64,000 nt of DNA from Azospirillum sp. 412522 (GCF_019805165.1 NZ_RWIJ01000015.1:152048-216047); one strand, 5' to 3'. Positions 54,515 to 63,629 are shown, counted from the first letter of the stretch. The notes: generated by a model not told the origin, from the letters alone. Translations and numbers: made by a program.

Positions 54515-56064
54515 CGGATCGGATCGCGGTGATCGGCGGGGGCCTGGGCGGGCTGGCGTCGGCGGTCGTGCTGGCGGCACGCGGGCACAAGGTGACCCTG
54601 CTGGAGAAGAACGGCTGGGTCGGGGGCAAGGCGGCGGTTCTTGAAGAAGGCGGTTTCCGCTTCGACATGGGGCCGACCATCCTGACGGTGCCGCGCGTCC
54701 TGCGCCGCATCCTGGATGAGGCCGGCTGCGACCTCGACCGCGAGCTGGAGATGGTCCGGCTGGAGCCGCAATGGCGCTGCTTCTTCGACGACGGCACGGT
54801 GCTGGACCTGTCGGAGAATATCGGCACCATGGCGGCCGAACTGGACCGGCTGGCACCCGGCAGCGGGGCGGGGGAGGGCTATCGCCGCTTCCAGGCGATG
54901 TCGGAGCGGCTGCACGGCATCTCCGAACGTTTCTTCTTCTGGAAGTCGGTGGAGGATCTGGGCGACACGCTGAACTTCCGCAACAGCCTGAACGCCAGCA
55001 CCCTGTCGGACGTGCTGGCGCTCCGCATGGGCAGCACGGTGGCCGGCACCATCCGCGGCCATGTGCCGGATGCGCGGGCGGCGCAGATGCTCGATCACTT
55101 CACCCAGTATGTCGGCTCCTCGCCCTACGGCTCGCCGGCCGTGCTGTGCGCCATCGCCCACATGCAGACCAACGACGGCGTCTGGTACCCGATGGGCGGC
55201 ACCCGCGCCGTGCCGGCGGCGCTGGAGCGGGTGGCGCGGCGGCTGGGGGTGGAGATTCGCACCGGCACCGGTGTCCGCCGCCTCCAGGTGGAGGGGGGAC
55301 GCGTGGTCGCGGTCGAGACCGACGGCGGCGAGCGCATCCCGGTCTCGGCGGCGGTGTCGAACATGGATTCCGTCCGCACCTATCAGGAACTGGTCGGGGG
55401 CAAGCCGGCCAAACGGTTCGGCAGGCGCCGCAGCTACGAGCCGGCCTGTTCCGGGGTGGTGTTCTATCTGGGGCTCGACCGCGGGTACGACCACCTGCTG
55501 CACCACGACTTCGTCTTCTCCCGCGACCCGGAGGAGGAGTTCGACTGGATCTACAAGCAGGGGGAGCCGGCGCCCGACCCCACCTGCTACATCGCCGCCC
55601 CCGCCCGCACCGAACCGGGCGTCGCCCCGCCGGGCGGCGAGGCGCTGTATGTGCTGGTCCACACCCCCTACCTGCGCCCGCGCCACGACTGGAACCGGAT
55701 GCTGCCGGCCTATCGCCGCGTGGTGTTCGACAAGCTGAAGCGCACCGCCGGCCTGACCGATCTGGAGGACCGCATCCGGGTGGAGCGTGTGCTGACCCCC
55801 CAGGACATCCATGACCGCTACAATGTGCTGAACGGCGCCATCTACGGCCTGGCGAGCCATGGCCGCTTCATGGGCGCCTTCAAGCCCGGCAACCGGTCGC
55901 GCGACGTGGAGGGGCTGTATCTGGCCGGCGGAGCCGCCCATCCGGGGCCGGGCATGCCGATGGTGCTGATGTCGGGCTGGATCGCCGCGGACAGCCTGGA
56001 CCAGGACATGCGTGGCGGCGTTCGAGACGGCGCCCGGGGCGGCCCCGAACGCGCCGTGGCCTGA
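54511..56064 (+). CDS. crtP: Phytoene-desaturase-family oxidoreductase (CrtP/CrtNb-like, terminal oxidation)
   Basis: 517 residues. IAVIGGGLGGLASAVVLAAR and LLEKNGWVGGKAAVLEEGGF form the FAD site, DMGPTILTVPRVL follows, and the C-terminus reads GGAAHPGPGMPMVLMSGWIA. The MVLMSG ending is typical of the desaturase-like enzymes that oxidise the end methyl group of diaponeurosporene or diapolycopene to an aldehyde. It starts by ATGA overlap with crtN, so the two are coupled. Which of the two genes desaturates and which oxidises is judged from the C-terminal motifs only. Confidence 0.75.
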   Translation: MTDRIAVIGGGLGGLASAVVLAARGHKVTLLEKNGWVGGKAAVLEEGGFRFDMGPTILTVPRVLRRILDEAGCDLDRELEMVRLEPQWRCFFDDGTVLDLSENIGTMAAELDRLAPGSGAGEGYRRFQAMSERLHGISERFFFWKSVEDLGDTLNFRNSLNASTLSDVLALRMGSTVAGTIRGHVPDARAAQMLDHFTQYVGSSPYGSPAVLCAIAHMQTNDGVWYPMGGTRAVPAALERVARRLGVEIRTGTGVRRLQVEGGRVVAVETDGGERIPVSAAVSNMDSVRTYQELVGGKPAKRFGRRRSYEPACSGVVFYLGLDRGYDHLLHHDFVFSRDPEEEFDWIYKQGEPAPDPTCYIAAPARTEPGVAPPGGEALYVLVHTPYLRPRHDWNRMLPAYRRVVFDKLKRTAGLTDLEDRIRVERVLTPQDIHDRYNVLNGAIYGLASHGRFMGAFKPGNRSRDVEGLYLAGGAAHPGPGMPMVLMSGWIAADSLDQDMRGGVRDGARGGPERAVA

Positions 56065-56083
56065 CGGAAGGCGGCCCGAGAGC

Positions 56084-56905
56084 ATGACGGCAGGGATGAG
56101 GGACGATCCGGTTGCGTTACGGTCGCGGCTGCTCTGCTGGTTCTTCGGCGGCGTCATGAGGCGGCGGCTGCGGCGCGGCTTCCATGCGGTCCGGCTGGCG
56201 CGGCCGGGCTGGCCGGTCCTGCCGCCGGGGCGGCCGGCCATCGTCTATCTGAACCACCCGTCCTGGTGGGATCCCGCCCTGCTGATCGCGATGGGGACCA
56301 CCCGCTTCCGCGGCCGGCCGGGCTATGGGCCGATCGACGGGGAGATGCTGCGCCGCTACCGCTTCATGCGCCGCATCGGCCTGTTCGGGCTGGAGCCGGG
56401 CCGCGCCGGGGCCGTCGCCTTCCTGCGCAATGCCGAGCATATCCTGGGCGACCCGCGCGCCATGCTGTGGATCACCGCGGAGGGCGCCTTCACCGACCCG
56501 CGCCGCCGTCCGGTGATCCTGCGGCCGGGCATCGCCCATCTGGTCCGCCGCATGCCGTCGGCCCTGGTCGTCCCGATGGCGGTCGAATACCCGTTCTGGG
56601 ACGAACGCACGCCGGAGGCCCTGGTCCGCTTCGGCGAGCCGGTGGAGGCCGCCGCCCTCGCCGACCTCCCGGTGCCGGACATCGCGGCGGAGCTGGAAGG
56701 ACGGCTGGAGGCGGTGATGGACCGGCTGGCGCTCGACGCCCAGAGCCGCGACCCGGCGCGTTTTCTGACGCTGGTCGAGGGAACGGTCGGGATCGGCGGC
56801 GTCTATGATCTGTGGCGCCGCGCCCGCGCCTGGGCCGGCGGGCGGAGCTTTTCGGCGGCGCACGGCACGGGGCCGGGACAGGACCAGGAGGCGAAGCGGC
56901 CATGA
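56084..56905 (+). CDS. PlsC-type acyltransferase
   Basis: 273 residues. The catalytic HX4D motif is NHPSWWDP (His58, Asp63) and the second block reads WITAEGAFTD where most relatives have EGT. FHAVRLARPG and a hydrophobic start suggest membrane association. Enzymes of this superfamily move a fatty acyl chain from acyl-CoA or acyl-ACP. In a carotenoid operon it could esterify a sugar on the pigment, the job of CrtO in Staphylococcus, although CrtO itself belongs to another family. ATG at 56084 is 20 bases after the previous stop. Its stop overlaps the next start. Confidence 0.82.
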   Translation: MTAGMRDDPVALRSRLLCWFFGGVMRRRLRRGFHAVRLARPGWPVLPPGRPAIVYLNHPSWWDPALLIAMGTTRFRGRPGYGPIDGEMLRRYRFMRRIGLFGLEPGRAGAVAFLRNAEHILGDPRAMLWITAEGAFTDPRRRPVILRPGIAHLVRRMPSALVVPMAVEYPFWDERTPEALVRFGEPVEAAALADLPVPDIAAELEGRLEAVMDRLALDAQSRDPARFLTLVEGTVGIGGVYDLWRRARAWAGGRSFSAAHGTGPGQDQEAKRP

Positions 56906-58053
56906 GTTTCTTCGTTCCGATCGCCGCGCTGTCGCTGCTCCTGGCACTGCTGCCGCTGGGGCAGGGCATCGTGAACCTGTTCCTCTACCGACGTCCCGCC
57001 GCCGCCCCGCCGCCCGGCACCGCCGTCAGCATCCTGATCCCCGCCCGCAACGAGGAGGCCGGCATCGCCGCCGCCGTCGAAGCCGCGCTGCTCAGCCGCG
57101 GTGTCGAGGTGGAGGTGGTGGTGCTCGACGATCATTCCACCGACCGCACGGCCGGGATCGTCCGCGCCATCGCCGCCCGCGACCCGCGTGTCCGGTTGGA
57201 AAGCGCGCCGCCGCTGCCGCCGGGCTGGTCGGGCAAGCAGCATGCCTGCCAGGCGCTTGCCGGTCTGGCGCGGCATGCCGTGTTGCTGTTCCAGGACGCC
57301 GACGTCCGGCTGTCTCCCGACGCCGCCCGCCTGACCGGCGGCGCCCTGCTGTCGGGGGACAACGGCCTGCTCAGCGGCTTTCCAAGGGAGGAAACTGGGA
57401 CGCTGGCCGAGGCGCTGGTGATCCCGCTGATCCATCTCCTGCTGCTGGGCTACCTGCCGATGGCGGCGATGCGGCGTTCGACCGACCCGCGTTTCGGGGC
57501 CGCCTGCGGCCAGTTGATCGCGGTGCGGCGCGAGGCTTACCGGAAGGCCGGCGGCCATGCGGCCATCGCGGCGTCGCTGCATGACGGGGTAACGCTGCCG
57601 CGCGCCTTTCGCCGGGCCGGGCAGGGCACCGACCTGTTCGACGCCACCGGCCTCGCCCGCTGCCGGATGTATCGCGGCTGGCGCGAGGTGTGGTCCGGCT
57701 TTTCCAAGAACGCGACGGAGGGAATGGCGACGCCGGCCGCCCTGCCGGTCTGGACGCTGCTGCTGTTCGGCGGCCATGTGCTGCCCTGGCTTCTGCTGGG
57801 CTGGGCTGCGCTGGATCCGCTGCCGCTGGCAGCGGTCGTCCTTGCGTGGCTGGCCGGGGCGGCCGGACTGGTCTTCCGCCTGCTGCTGGCCGTCCGCTTC
57901 CGCCAGAGCGTCGTCGGCGCGCTGCTGCACCCGGTCGGCGTCCTCGTCATGCTGGCGATCCAATGGTCGGCGCTGCTGCGCGCCCGCAACGGGAAGCCGT
58001 CGGAATGGCGGGGGAGGGCCTATCCGGCCGGACCGGGACCGGGCGCGCCATGA
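56902..58053 (+). CDS. Membrane glycosyltransferase family 2 (CrtQ/HpnB-like)
   Basis: 383 residues. An N-terminal membrane segment (PIAALSLLLALLPLGQG), then a GT-A domain with AVSILIPARNEEAGI, VVVLDDHSTDRT and LFQDADVRLSP (DxD site), and GACGQL..VRREAY-like acceptor region (AACGQLIAVRREAYRKAGGH). Three hydrophobic segments close the protein. This architecture is shared by CrtQ, which glucosylates diaponeurosporenoate, and by HpnB of hopanoid loci. The carotenoid neighbours favour the CrtQ role. Start and stop both overlap neighbouring genes by ATGA. Confidence 0.83.
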   Translation: MSFFVPIAALSLLLALLPLGQGIVNLFLYRRPAAAPPPGTAVSILIPARNEEAGIAAAVEAALLSRGVEVEVVVLDDHSTDRTAGIVRAIAARDPRVRLESAPPLPPGWSGKQHACQALAGLARHAVLLFQDADVRLSPDAARLTGGALLSGDNGLLSGFPREETGTLAEALVIPLIHLLLLGYLPMAAMRRSTDPRFGAACGQLIAVRREAYRKAGGHAAIAASLHDGVTLPRAFRRAGQGTDLFDATGLARCRMYRGWREVWSGFSKNATEGMATPAALPVWTLLLFGGHVLPWLLLGWAALDPLPLAAVVLAWLAGAAGLVFRLLLAVRFRQSVVGALLHPVGVLVMLAIQWSALLRARNGKPSEWRGRAYPAGPGPGAP

Positions 58054-59162
58054 CGCCCTGGCTGCGCCGCCATGGGCACCGCATCTTCCATCCGCTGGCC
58101 GGGGCCGATGCCGCGACCCTTGCGACGGTGCTGCGCGATGGCGGCGGCGTCGGGCCGCTGCATCTGCACCGGATCGCCACCGCGCTGGGCGCCGCGGCGA
58201 TCCGCGCGCCATTCGACCTGCTGGAGCGGCGGCGGGTGGCGCGGCTGGCCGGGCAGGGCGGGATGGCCGGTCCGCCGCCGCTGTTCATCCTCGGCCATTG
58301 GCGCAGCGGCACCACCCATCTGCTGAACCTGCTGGCCCAGGACGAGCGGTTCGCCGCGCCGGATCCGCTGGCGGTCGGCCTGCCCTGGGGGTTCCTGGGC
58401 CTGAGTCCCTTCTGGCGATCACGGTTCGAAGAGTGGCTGCCGCCCGACCGCATCATCGACGCGATGCCGGTCGATCCCACCTCCCCGCAGGAGGACGAGC
58501 TGGCCCTCGCCCTGATGCAGCCGCTGTCCTACTACCACGGCATCTTCTTCCCCCGGCACCTGCACCGCGCCTTCCGCCAGGGCGTGCTGTTCGAAGGTTG
58601 CCGGCCGGAGGCCGTCGATCTGTGGCGCCGCCGGATGGACCATTACCTGACCAAGATGCGGCTCCACGGCGGCGGCCGTCGCCTGCTGGTCAAGAACCCG
58701 GCCCATACGGCGAAGCTGGCGGAGCTGCTGGCCCTGCGTCCCGACGCCGTCTTCGTCCACATCCACCGCGACCCGTACGAGGTCTTCAGCTCCACCCGTC
58801 GCATGCTGCTGACCCTGCTGCGGGAGTTCTCGCTGCAATCCTACGATCCAGGGGTGGTGGACGGGCTGGTGCTGGACCTCTATCCGGCGATGATGGCGCG
58901 GTTCGACCGCGACCGGGCGCTGCTGCCGCCCGGCCGGCTGGTGGAGATCCGCTACGACCGCTTCGTCGCCGATCCGCTGGAGACGCTGGGCGGGATCTAT
59001 GACGGCCTCAAGCTCGGTCCTTTCGAACCGGTACGGCCGAAAATTCACCGTTATCTGGCGGACGTCAACGGCTACCGGCGCGCGCGCCACGATCTGGAGG
59101 ATCCGGCCCGCCGCGCGGTGCGCCGGCAGTGGGCCTTCGCCTTCGACCGCTGGGGTTACTGA
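58050..59162 (+). CDS. PAPS-dependent sulfotransferase in the carotenoid operon
   Basis: 370 residues. The 5'-phosphosulfate loop is FILGHWRSGTTHLLNLL (RSGTT at 85-89) and the 3'-phosphate site is VHIHRDPYEVFSSTRRML (Arg240 with Ser247/248); DEL and RYDRFVADP elements fit the sulfotransferase-3 type family. It would move sulfate from PAPS to a hydroxyl or sugar. The gene begins by ATGA overlap with the glycosyltransferase, so it is a true last member of the carotenoid operon. The substrate is not known; a glycosylated carotenoid is inferred. Its stop is four bases from the convergent mazG stop. Confidence 0.85.
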   Translation: MTPWLRRHGHRIFHPLAGADAATLATVLRDGGGVGPLHLHRIATALGAAAIRAPFDLLERRRVARLAGQGGMAGPPPLFILGHWRSGTTHLLNLLAQDERFAAPDPLAVGLPWGFLGLSPFWRSRFEEWLPPDRIIDAMPVDPTSPQEDELALALMQPLSYYHGIFFPRHLHRAFRQGVLFEGCRPEAVDLWRRRMDHYLTKMRLHGGGRRLLVKNPAHTAKLAELLALRPDAVFVHIHRDPYEVFSSTRRMLLTLLREFSLQSYDPGVVDGLVLDLYPAMMARFDRDRALLPPGRLVEIRYDRFVADPLETLGGIYDGLKLGPFEPVRPKIHRYLADVNGYRRARHDLEDPARRAVRRQWAFAFDRWGY

Positions 59163-59166
59163 AGCC

Positions 59167-59976
59167 TCACGCCTCGCCGCGCTCCTCCCGCTTGGCCTGC
59201 TGCCACAGGGCTTCCATCTCGTCGAGCGTGGCGTCCTGCGGCTTGCGACCTGCGGCTTCGAGAAGCGCCTCGATCCGGTGGAAGCGGCGTTCGAACTTGG
59301 CGTTGGTGCCGCGCAGGGCGCTTTCCGGCTCCACCTTCAGGCGGCGGGCGAGGTTCACCAGAGCGAACAGCAGGTCGCCCATCTCGTCGGCCACCCGTTC
59401 CTGCGCCGAGCCGGCGTCCATCTCCGCCCGCAATTCCCGGACCTCCTCCTCGATCTTGTCGAGGATGTCGCGGGCGTCGGTCCAGTCGAAGCCGACGCGG
59501 GCCGCGCGGTTCTGCAGCTTCAGCGCGCGGGTCAGCGCCGGCAGCCCGGCGATCACGCCTTCCAGAGCCGACGGCGCCCGGCCCTCCTCCGCGGCCTTCG
59601 CCGCCCGCTCGGCCGCCTTGTGGTCCTCCCAGCGCGAGGTCTGCTGGTCGGACGACTTCACCTCCTCCGGCCCGAAGACATGGGGGTGGCGGCGGATCAT
59701 CTTGTCGGTGATGACGCCGGCCACCTCCTCGAAGTCGAACAGCCCCTCCTCGCGCGCCATCTGGCTGTAATAGACGACCTGGAACAGCAGGTCGCCCAGT
59801 TCCTCGCGCAGGGCGGCCTTGTCGTCCTTCTCGATGGCGTCGGCGACCTCGTAGGCCTCCTCGATCGTGTGCGGCGCGATGCTGCGGTAGGTCTGTTCCA
59901 GATCCCAGGGGCAGCCGCCGTCGGGATTGCGCAGCCTTGCCATCACGTCGAGCAGCCGGTCGATGTTGCGGGTCAT
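59167..59976 (-). CDS. mazG: Nucleoside triphosphate pyrophosphohydrolase MazG
   Basis: 269 residues with two MazG repeats. The first has CPWDLEQTYRSIAPHTIEEAYEVADAI and REELGDLLFQVVYYSQ; the second has DKIEEEVRELRAEM and ADEMGDLLFALVNLAR. The ExxE and ExxD residues bind magnesium. It hydrolyses NTPs to NMP and pyrophosphate and clears damaged nucleotides. ATG at 59976 has GGAG eight bases upstream. It is a housekeeping gene, convergent with the sulfotransferase. Confidence 0.95.
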   Translation of the reverse strand: MTRNIDRLLDVMARLRNPDGGCPWDLEQTYRSIAPHTIEEAYEVADAIEKDDKAALREELGDLLFQVVYYSQMAREEGLFDFEEVAGVITDKMIRRHPHVFGPEEVKSSDQQTSRWEDHKAAERAAKAAEEGRAPSALEGVIAGLPALTRALKLQNRAARVGFDWTDARDILDKIEEEVRELRAEMDAGSAQERVADEMGDLLFALVNLARRLKVEPESALRGTNAKFERRFHRIEALLEAAGRKPQDATLDEMEALWQQAKREERGEA

Positions 59977-60089
59977 TCGTGCCGTCTCCGGATCGGGGCA
60001 GGGTGGGGCGAAGGACCGCGACGATAGCCGACGGGACCGGAGCGGGGAAGAGGCAGGTCCGGAAATGGCGCGGCGGGGTCGCGCAACGG

Positions 60090-61769
60090 CTATCCGAGGT
60101 CCGAACCGGCGGAAACGCCGATGGGCTGGTTGGCGGCGGGCTGGCGGTCGGACTGATCGGCACTGGCCGCTGCGCCATGCGGCTCGATTCGGCCGCGCCC
60201 TTTCTGTTTGGCCAGGTAGAGTGCCTGGTCGGCATAGCGGAGCGCCGTATCGAAATCGGCGTCGTCGACCGGCCAGAGCGCCATCCCGATGCTGCATCCG
60301 ATCCGGACTTCCACCCCGTCCAGCGTCATCGGCGCGGACAGGGAGGCGATGATCCGCGACGCGATCTCCATCGGCATCGCCCTGTCCACCAGGGTGAGCG
60401 AGAGGCATACGAGGAACTCGTCGCCGCCGAGCCGGATGACGTCGTCCTTCCCGCGCACGCATTGCAGCAGCCGGCGGCCGACCTCGACCAGCACGGCGTC
60501 GCCGACATGGTGCCCATGCCGGTCGTTCACCGGCTTGAATCCATCCAGGTCGATGCAGAGCAGCGCCAGCGTCCCCCGCCCGTCGAATGGGGAGCCGTGC
60601 AGATCCTTGACCTTGTTTTCCAGATACCTGCGATTGGACAGCCCAGTCAGCTGGTCCTTGTTGGCGATGCTCTGGAGGGCGGCGCCCATGTCATGCACCG
60701 CCTGGGCGGTATTGCCGATCTCGCGGGCTCTCAGCCCTGCCGCGGCGCCCTTGCCCATGGCGTCGACGCGGCCGGCCGACAGCGCGGAGGCGGACTGCTG
60801 GAGATCCCGCAACCCCCTCAGCACCAGGAGGTCGAGCAGGAACCACATGCCGACGACGATGGTGGCGACGACGCCGGCCAGGATCGCGATCCCCCACACT
60901 GTTCTGCGGTTCACCTCGCCCAGCACGAGGTCGCGGGAAACGCTGATGGCGATCCGCCCGCCCGTGTCGTCCAGCGCCGCAAAACCGATGATCCTCGCAT
61001 GCCCGTCCAGACCGTCGCCTTCCAGAACCCCCCGGTCCGTCTGGAAAATGGCGTGGACCAGCGGATGATCCGTCATTGGCTTGCCGATCAGGCCGCTCGG
61101 ATCCGGCTCCCTGACCAGAACCGTTCCCTGTGCGTCGAACACCGTCACGACCGTCCCGGGCGCTTTGGCCGCCTCCTTGATCAGTTCACCGACCCATTTC
61201 AGGTCGAGCCCGGCCAGAAGCACCATCTGGACCGTGCCGTCATCGTCAAGAAGCGGCTGCGCCGCCGCCAGAACGGCTTTGCCCGAACTGCGGCCGATGC
61301 GGAAATCGCTGGTGGCGAAGGATTTCGTGGCAAGCGCCTGCCGGAAATACCCCTGGTCCGCAACGGTATGGACGGTGCTCACGTTCGTTCCCGACCGGCA
61401 CTTGATGCGGCCATCGGGGGTGGCGATGGCAAATCCGGTGCTCCAGGGCTGGAACGGAATGATCCTGCGCAGGGTGGCTCCGCAGTTTTCGGACTGGTAG
61501 CGGTGGATTTCCGGGATCATGGCCAGCGTCTGCAACGTTCCGCGAACGCGCGTCATGATCTCCGCCTGCTGGGACGCCGCTTGCGCGGCAAGCATCAGGA
61601 CGCGCTGGCGGGCATGTTCGATGTCCGTGTCCCGCTGCTGCAGGAACAACGACACGACGAAGGCGACCAGAGGCAAAAATGCAGCAATTATAAAAACTTC
61701 GAGGCGGGCCCGCAGCCCCATGCCCCGCCATATCCCTACAATCATCGTTCCAACAGATCGGATGGCCAT
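60090..61769 (-). CDS. Membrane diguanylate cyclase with extracellular sensor domain
   Basis: 559 residues. A membrane segment near 24-43, a dCache-type periplasmic sensor (about 50-280) with GYFRQALATKSFATSDFRIG, a second membrane segment near 290-315, a HAMP-like linker and a GGDEF domain (about 370-535) with the intact RLGGDEF. It should make c-di-GMP in response to an outside ligand. A Cys pair (ENCGAT, IKCRSG) may form a disulfide. ATG at 61769 has a weak ribosome-binding site; ATG at 61745 is an alternative. It lies 113 bases after mazG on the same strand order but reads as a separate unit. Confidence 0.9.
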   Translation of the reverse strand: MAIRSVGTMIVGIWRGMGLRARLEVFIIAAFLPLVAFVVSLFLQQRDTDIEHARQRVLMLAAQAASQQAEIMTRVRGTLQTLAMIPEIHRYQSENCGATLRRIIPFQPWSTGFAIATPDGRIKCRSGTNVSTVHTVADQGYFRQALATKSFATSDFRIGRSSGKAVLAAAQPLLDDDGTVQMVLLAGLDLKWVGELIKEAAKAPGTVVTVFDAQGTVLVREPDPSGLIGKPMTDHPLVHAIFQTDRGVLEGDGLDGHARIIGFAALDDTGGRIAISVSRDLVLGEVNRRTVWGIAILAGVVATIVVGMWFLLDLLVLRGLRDLQQSASALSAGRVDAMGKGAAAGLRAREIGNTAQAVHDMGAALQSIANKDQLTGLSNRRYLENKVKDLHGSPFDGRGTLALLCIDLDGFKPVNDRHGHHVGDAVLVEVGRRLLQCVRGKDDVIRLGGDEFLVCLSLTLVDRAMPMEIASRIIASLSAPMTLDGVEVRIGCSIGMALWPVDDADFDTALRYADQALYLAKQKGRGRIEPHGAAASADQSDRQPAANQPIGVSAGSDLG

Positions 61770-61919
61770 CTCAGTCGCGGTACGGCAGGGGAAGGTGGAG
61801 GACTCCGCTCCCGGAGCAGCAAGGGAAGGGTTCGCCAGTCCTCGTCAATCGGTCCGATAAGCCATCGATCCCTCAACTGTTGAATTCGGCAAATCCAGTC
61901 GACGATGACCGTATGCCTG

Positions 61920-61976
61920 TTGCGCTTTGAAAAGCCCAGGCCTGTTTTGTTAAAATTCGTTCCGCAGAGCGCAACC
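61920..61976 (+). promoter_or_regulatory. Promoter flanked by an 11-base inverted repeat upstream of the GntR gene
   Basis: TTGAAA (61928-61933) and TTAAAA (61951-61956) are 17 bases apart, a good sigma70-like promoter toward the GntR gene. It is bracketed by GTTGCGCTTTG (61920-61930) and CAGAGCGCAAC (61966-61976), inverted with one mismatch. This could be the operator of the GntR protein itself. The remaining parts of the 333-base gap 61770-62102 hold no gene. Confidence 0.5.
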
Positions 61977-62102
61977 CGGCTATGCCGAGTTCCTTCCCTG
62001 CCGTTGCATTCCCGATGCGCGGGCCACGGGCTGCGGGCTTGAGACGTCTCGCCGCCGGTGGCATCAAGACGGCCGCAAGTCGGTCAATGAGGAGAGGGCA
62101 GG

Positions 62103-62822
62103 GTGGCCCTGGTACGAGACAATGCGACGGCGCTGTACCGCCAGATCGCCGACCAGCTGCGCGACGAGATCGCCGCCCGCCTGTTCGAGCCGTCGGGACG
62201 GCTGCCGACGGAAAACGAGATCGGCGCCCGCTTCGGCGTCAGCCGGGTCACCGTCCGGCTGGCGCTCGACCGGCTGGAGACGGACGGGCTGATCGAGCGC
62301 CGCAAGGGCAAGGGCACCTTCACGGCGGGCAAGCGGGTCCAGCACCCGCTCGACCGGCTGCGCAGCTTCCACGAATCGTTGCGCATGCAGGGGCTGGACG
62401 CCGCGATGCGGCCGCTGTCGGCACGGATGGTCGCATCGCCGCCGGACCTGTGCGGGGATTTCGGCCCCCGCTGCCTGGAGGTGTGCCGCCTGCATCTGGT
62501 CGACGGCGAGCCGGTGGCGCTCGGCCGCAGCCTGCTGCCGCCGGTCGTGGAGCCCGTCGATTGGGAGGCCGCCGGACACAAGCCGATCTATGGCATCCTG
62601 CAGGATGTCGTCGGCAAGCCGGTCGGCGGCGCCGACATCGAGGTGAAGGCGGCGGCGGCCGATGCGGAGGTTGCGGCGGCGCTCGGCCTGCCGGCGGGCG
62701 CGCCGGTGCTGGTGATGGACCGCCGTTCCGTCTTCGTTGGCGGCGGGTGTGCCGACCGTTCGGTGTTCCACATCCGGTCCGAGCGTTACAGCTTCATCCT
62801 CTCCCACCGATGGGAGGGGTAG
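62103..62822 (+). CDS. GntR-family regulator, HutC subfamily with UTRA domain
   Basis: 239 residues. LYRQIADQLRDEIAARLFEP and PTENEIGARFGVSRVTVRLAL form the GntR winged helix; residues 80-235 are a UTRA ligand-binding domain (HPLDRLRSFHESLRMQG, then LHLVDGEPVALGRSLLPP). The effector is unknown. GTG at 62103 is used because GAGGAGAGGG lies just upstream. It stands alone, 18 bases from the convergent ParB-like gene, so its target is not visible apart from possible self-control. Confidence 0.88.
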   Translation: MALVRDNATALYRQIADQLRDEIAARLFEPSGRLPTENEIGARFGVSRVTVRLALDRLETDGLIERRKGKGTFTAGKRVQHPLDRLRSFHESLRMQGLDAAMRPLSARMVASPPDLCGDFGPRCLEVCRLHLVDGEPVALGRSLLPPVVEPVDWEAAGHKPIYGILQDVVGKPVGGADIEVKAAAADAEVAAALGLPAGAPVLVMDRRSVFVGGGCADRSVFHIRSERYSFILSHRWEG

Positions 62823-62840
62823 TTGGGCGGCGACCGGCGC

Positions 62841-63629
62841 CTACCGCGCCCGCTCCGCCTCCGGGGCATGGAACGACATCCCGGCGCCGAGCAGCGTGTC
62901 GATCCTGTCGCGCAGAGCCAGCAGCGCCGACCGGTCCTTCTCCGCCAGATCCGGCGCGGCGTCGATCCGGTCCAACTGGCGGGCGCACCGCCGCACCGCC
63001 GACAAAGCGCGCGGCAATGCCGGCAGGCCCTCGCGCCGCATCCGCCGCGCCTGCCGCACGGTGAGAGCTCCGCCCGTCGCCTCCCGCCACAACCCTGCCT
63101 GTGCCGCCGCGTCGCGCGCCCGCGCGATCTCCACCAGCAGCGAGCGCGACACCACCCGCCGTGCCTGCGGATATTCCATTTTGATCCAGTCGGGCAGCCG
63201 GTTCAGGCTCAGCATGTCGCCGATCCAGCTTGTGCCGCGTCCGACCAGCTGGGCCAGCGCCTGGCGTCCCCAACCCTGCTCCACGAGCCGCTGGAGCGCT
63301 TCGGCCAGTTCCAGCGCGTCCAGCCCCTGACGCTGCATGTTCTCGACCAGCGACAGCACCGCGGCGCTTTCATCGGACACCGGCACCGCCATCACGCCGG
63401 CCCGGCCGAGCGCCTGCATTGCGCGCAGCCGCCGAGCGCCGGCCAGCAGCTCGTACCGTCCATTTTCCAGCGGACGAACCACGATGGGCTGCAACAGCCC
63501 GACCTCTTCGATGGAACGGGCGAGTGAATCCAGCCCCTGGTCGTCGATACGGCGGCGGGCATGGCTGTCGGGCACGGCGATGGCGGCGACGGCGATGCAC
63601 GCGGCGTCGCCCATGGCGGCAAGGCTCAT
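62841..63629 (-). CDS. ParB/Spo0J-like partition protein (stand-alone)
   Basis: 262 residues. The ParB/Srx N-terminal domain has GLLQPIVVRPLENGRYELLAG, AGARRLRAM and ENMQRQGLDALE, matching the CTP-binding motifs of ParB. The helix-turn-helix part is LAQLVGRGTSWIGDMLSLNR. The C-terminal 60 residues are charged. ATG at 63629 has GAGGAG nine bases upstream. No parA gene lies on either side within the window, unlike chromosomal parAB, so it may serve a plasmid/chromid, a mobile element or transcriptional control. Confidence 0.85.
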   Translation of the reverse strand: MSLAAMGDAACIAVAAIAVPDSHARRRIDDQGLDSLARSIEEVGLLQPIVVRPLENGRYELLAGARRLRAMQALGRAGVMAVPVSDESAAVLSLVENMQRQGLDALELAEALQRLVEQGWGRQALAQLVGRGTSWIGDMLSLNRLPDWIKMEYPQARRVVSRSLLVEIARARDAAAQAGLWREATGGALTVRQARRMRREGLPALPRALSAVRRCARQLDRIDAAPDLAEKDRSALLALRDRIDTLLGAGMSFHAPEAERAR

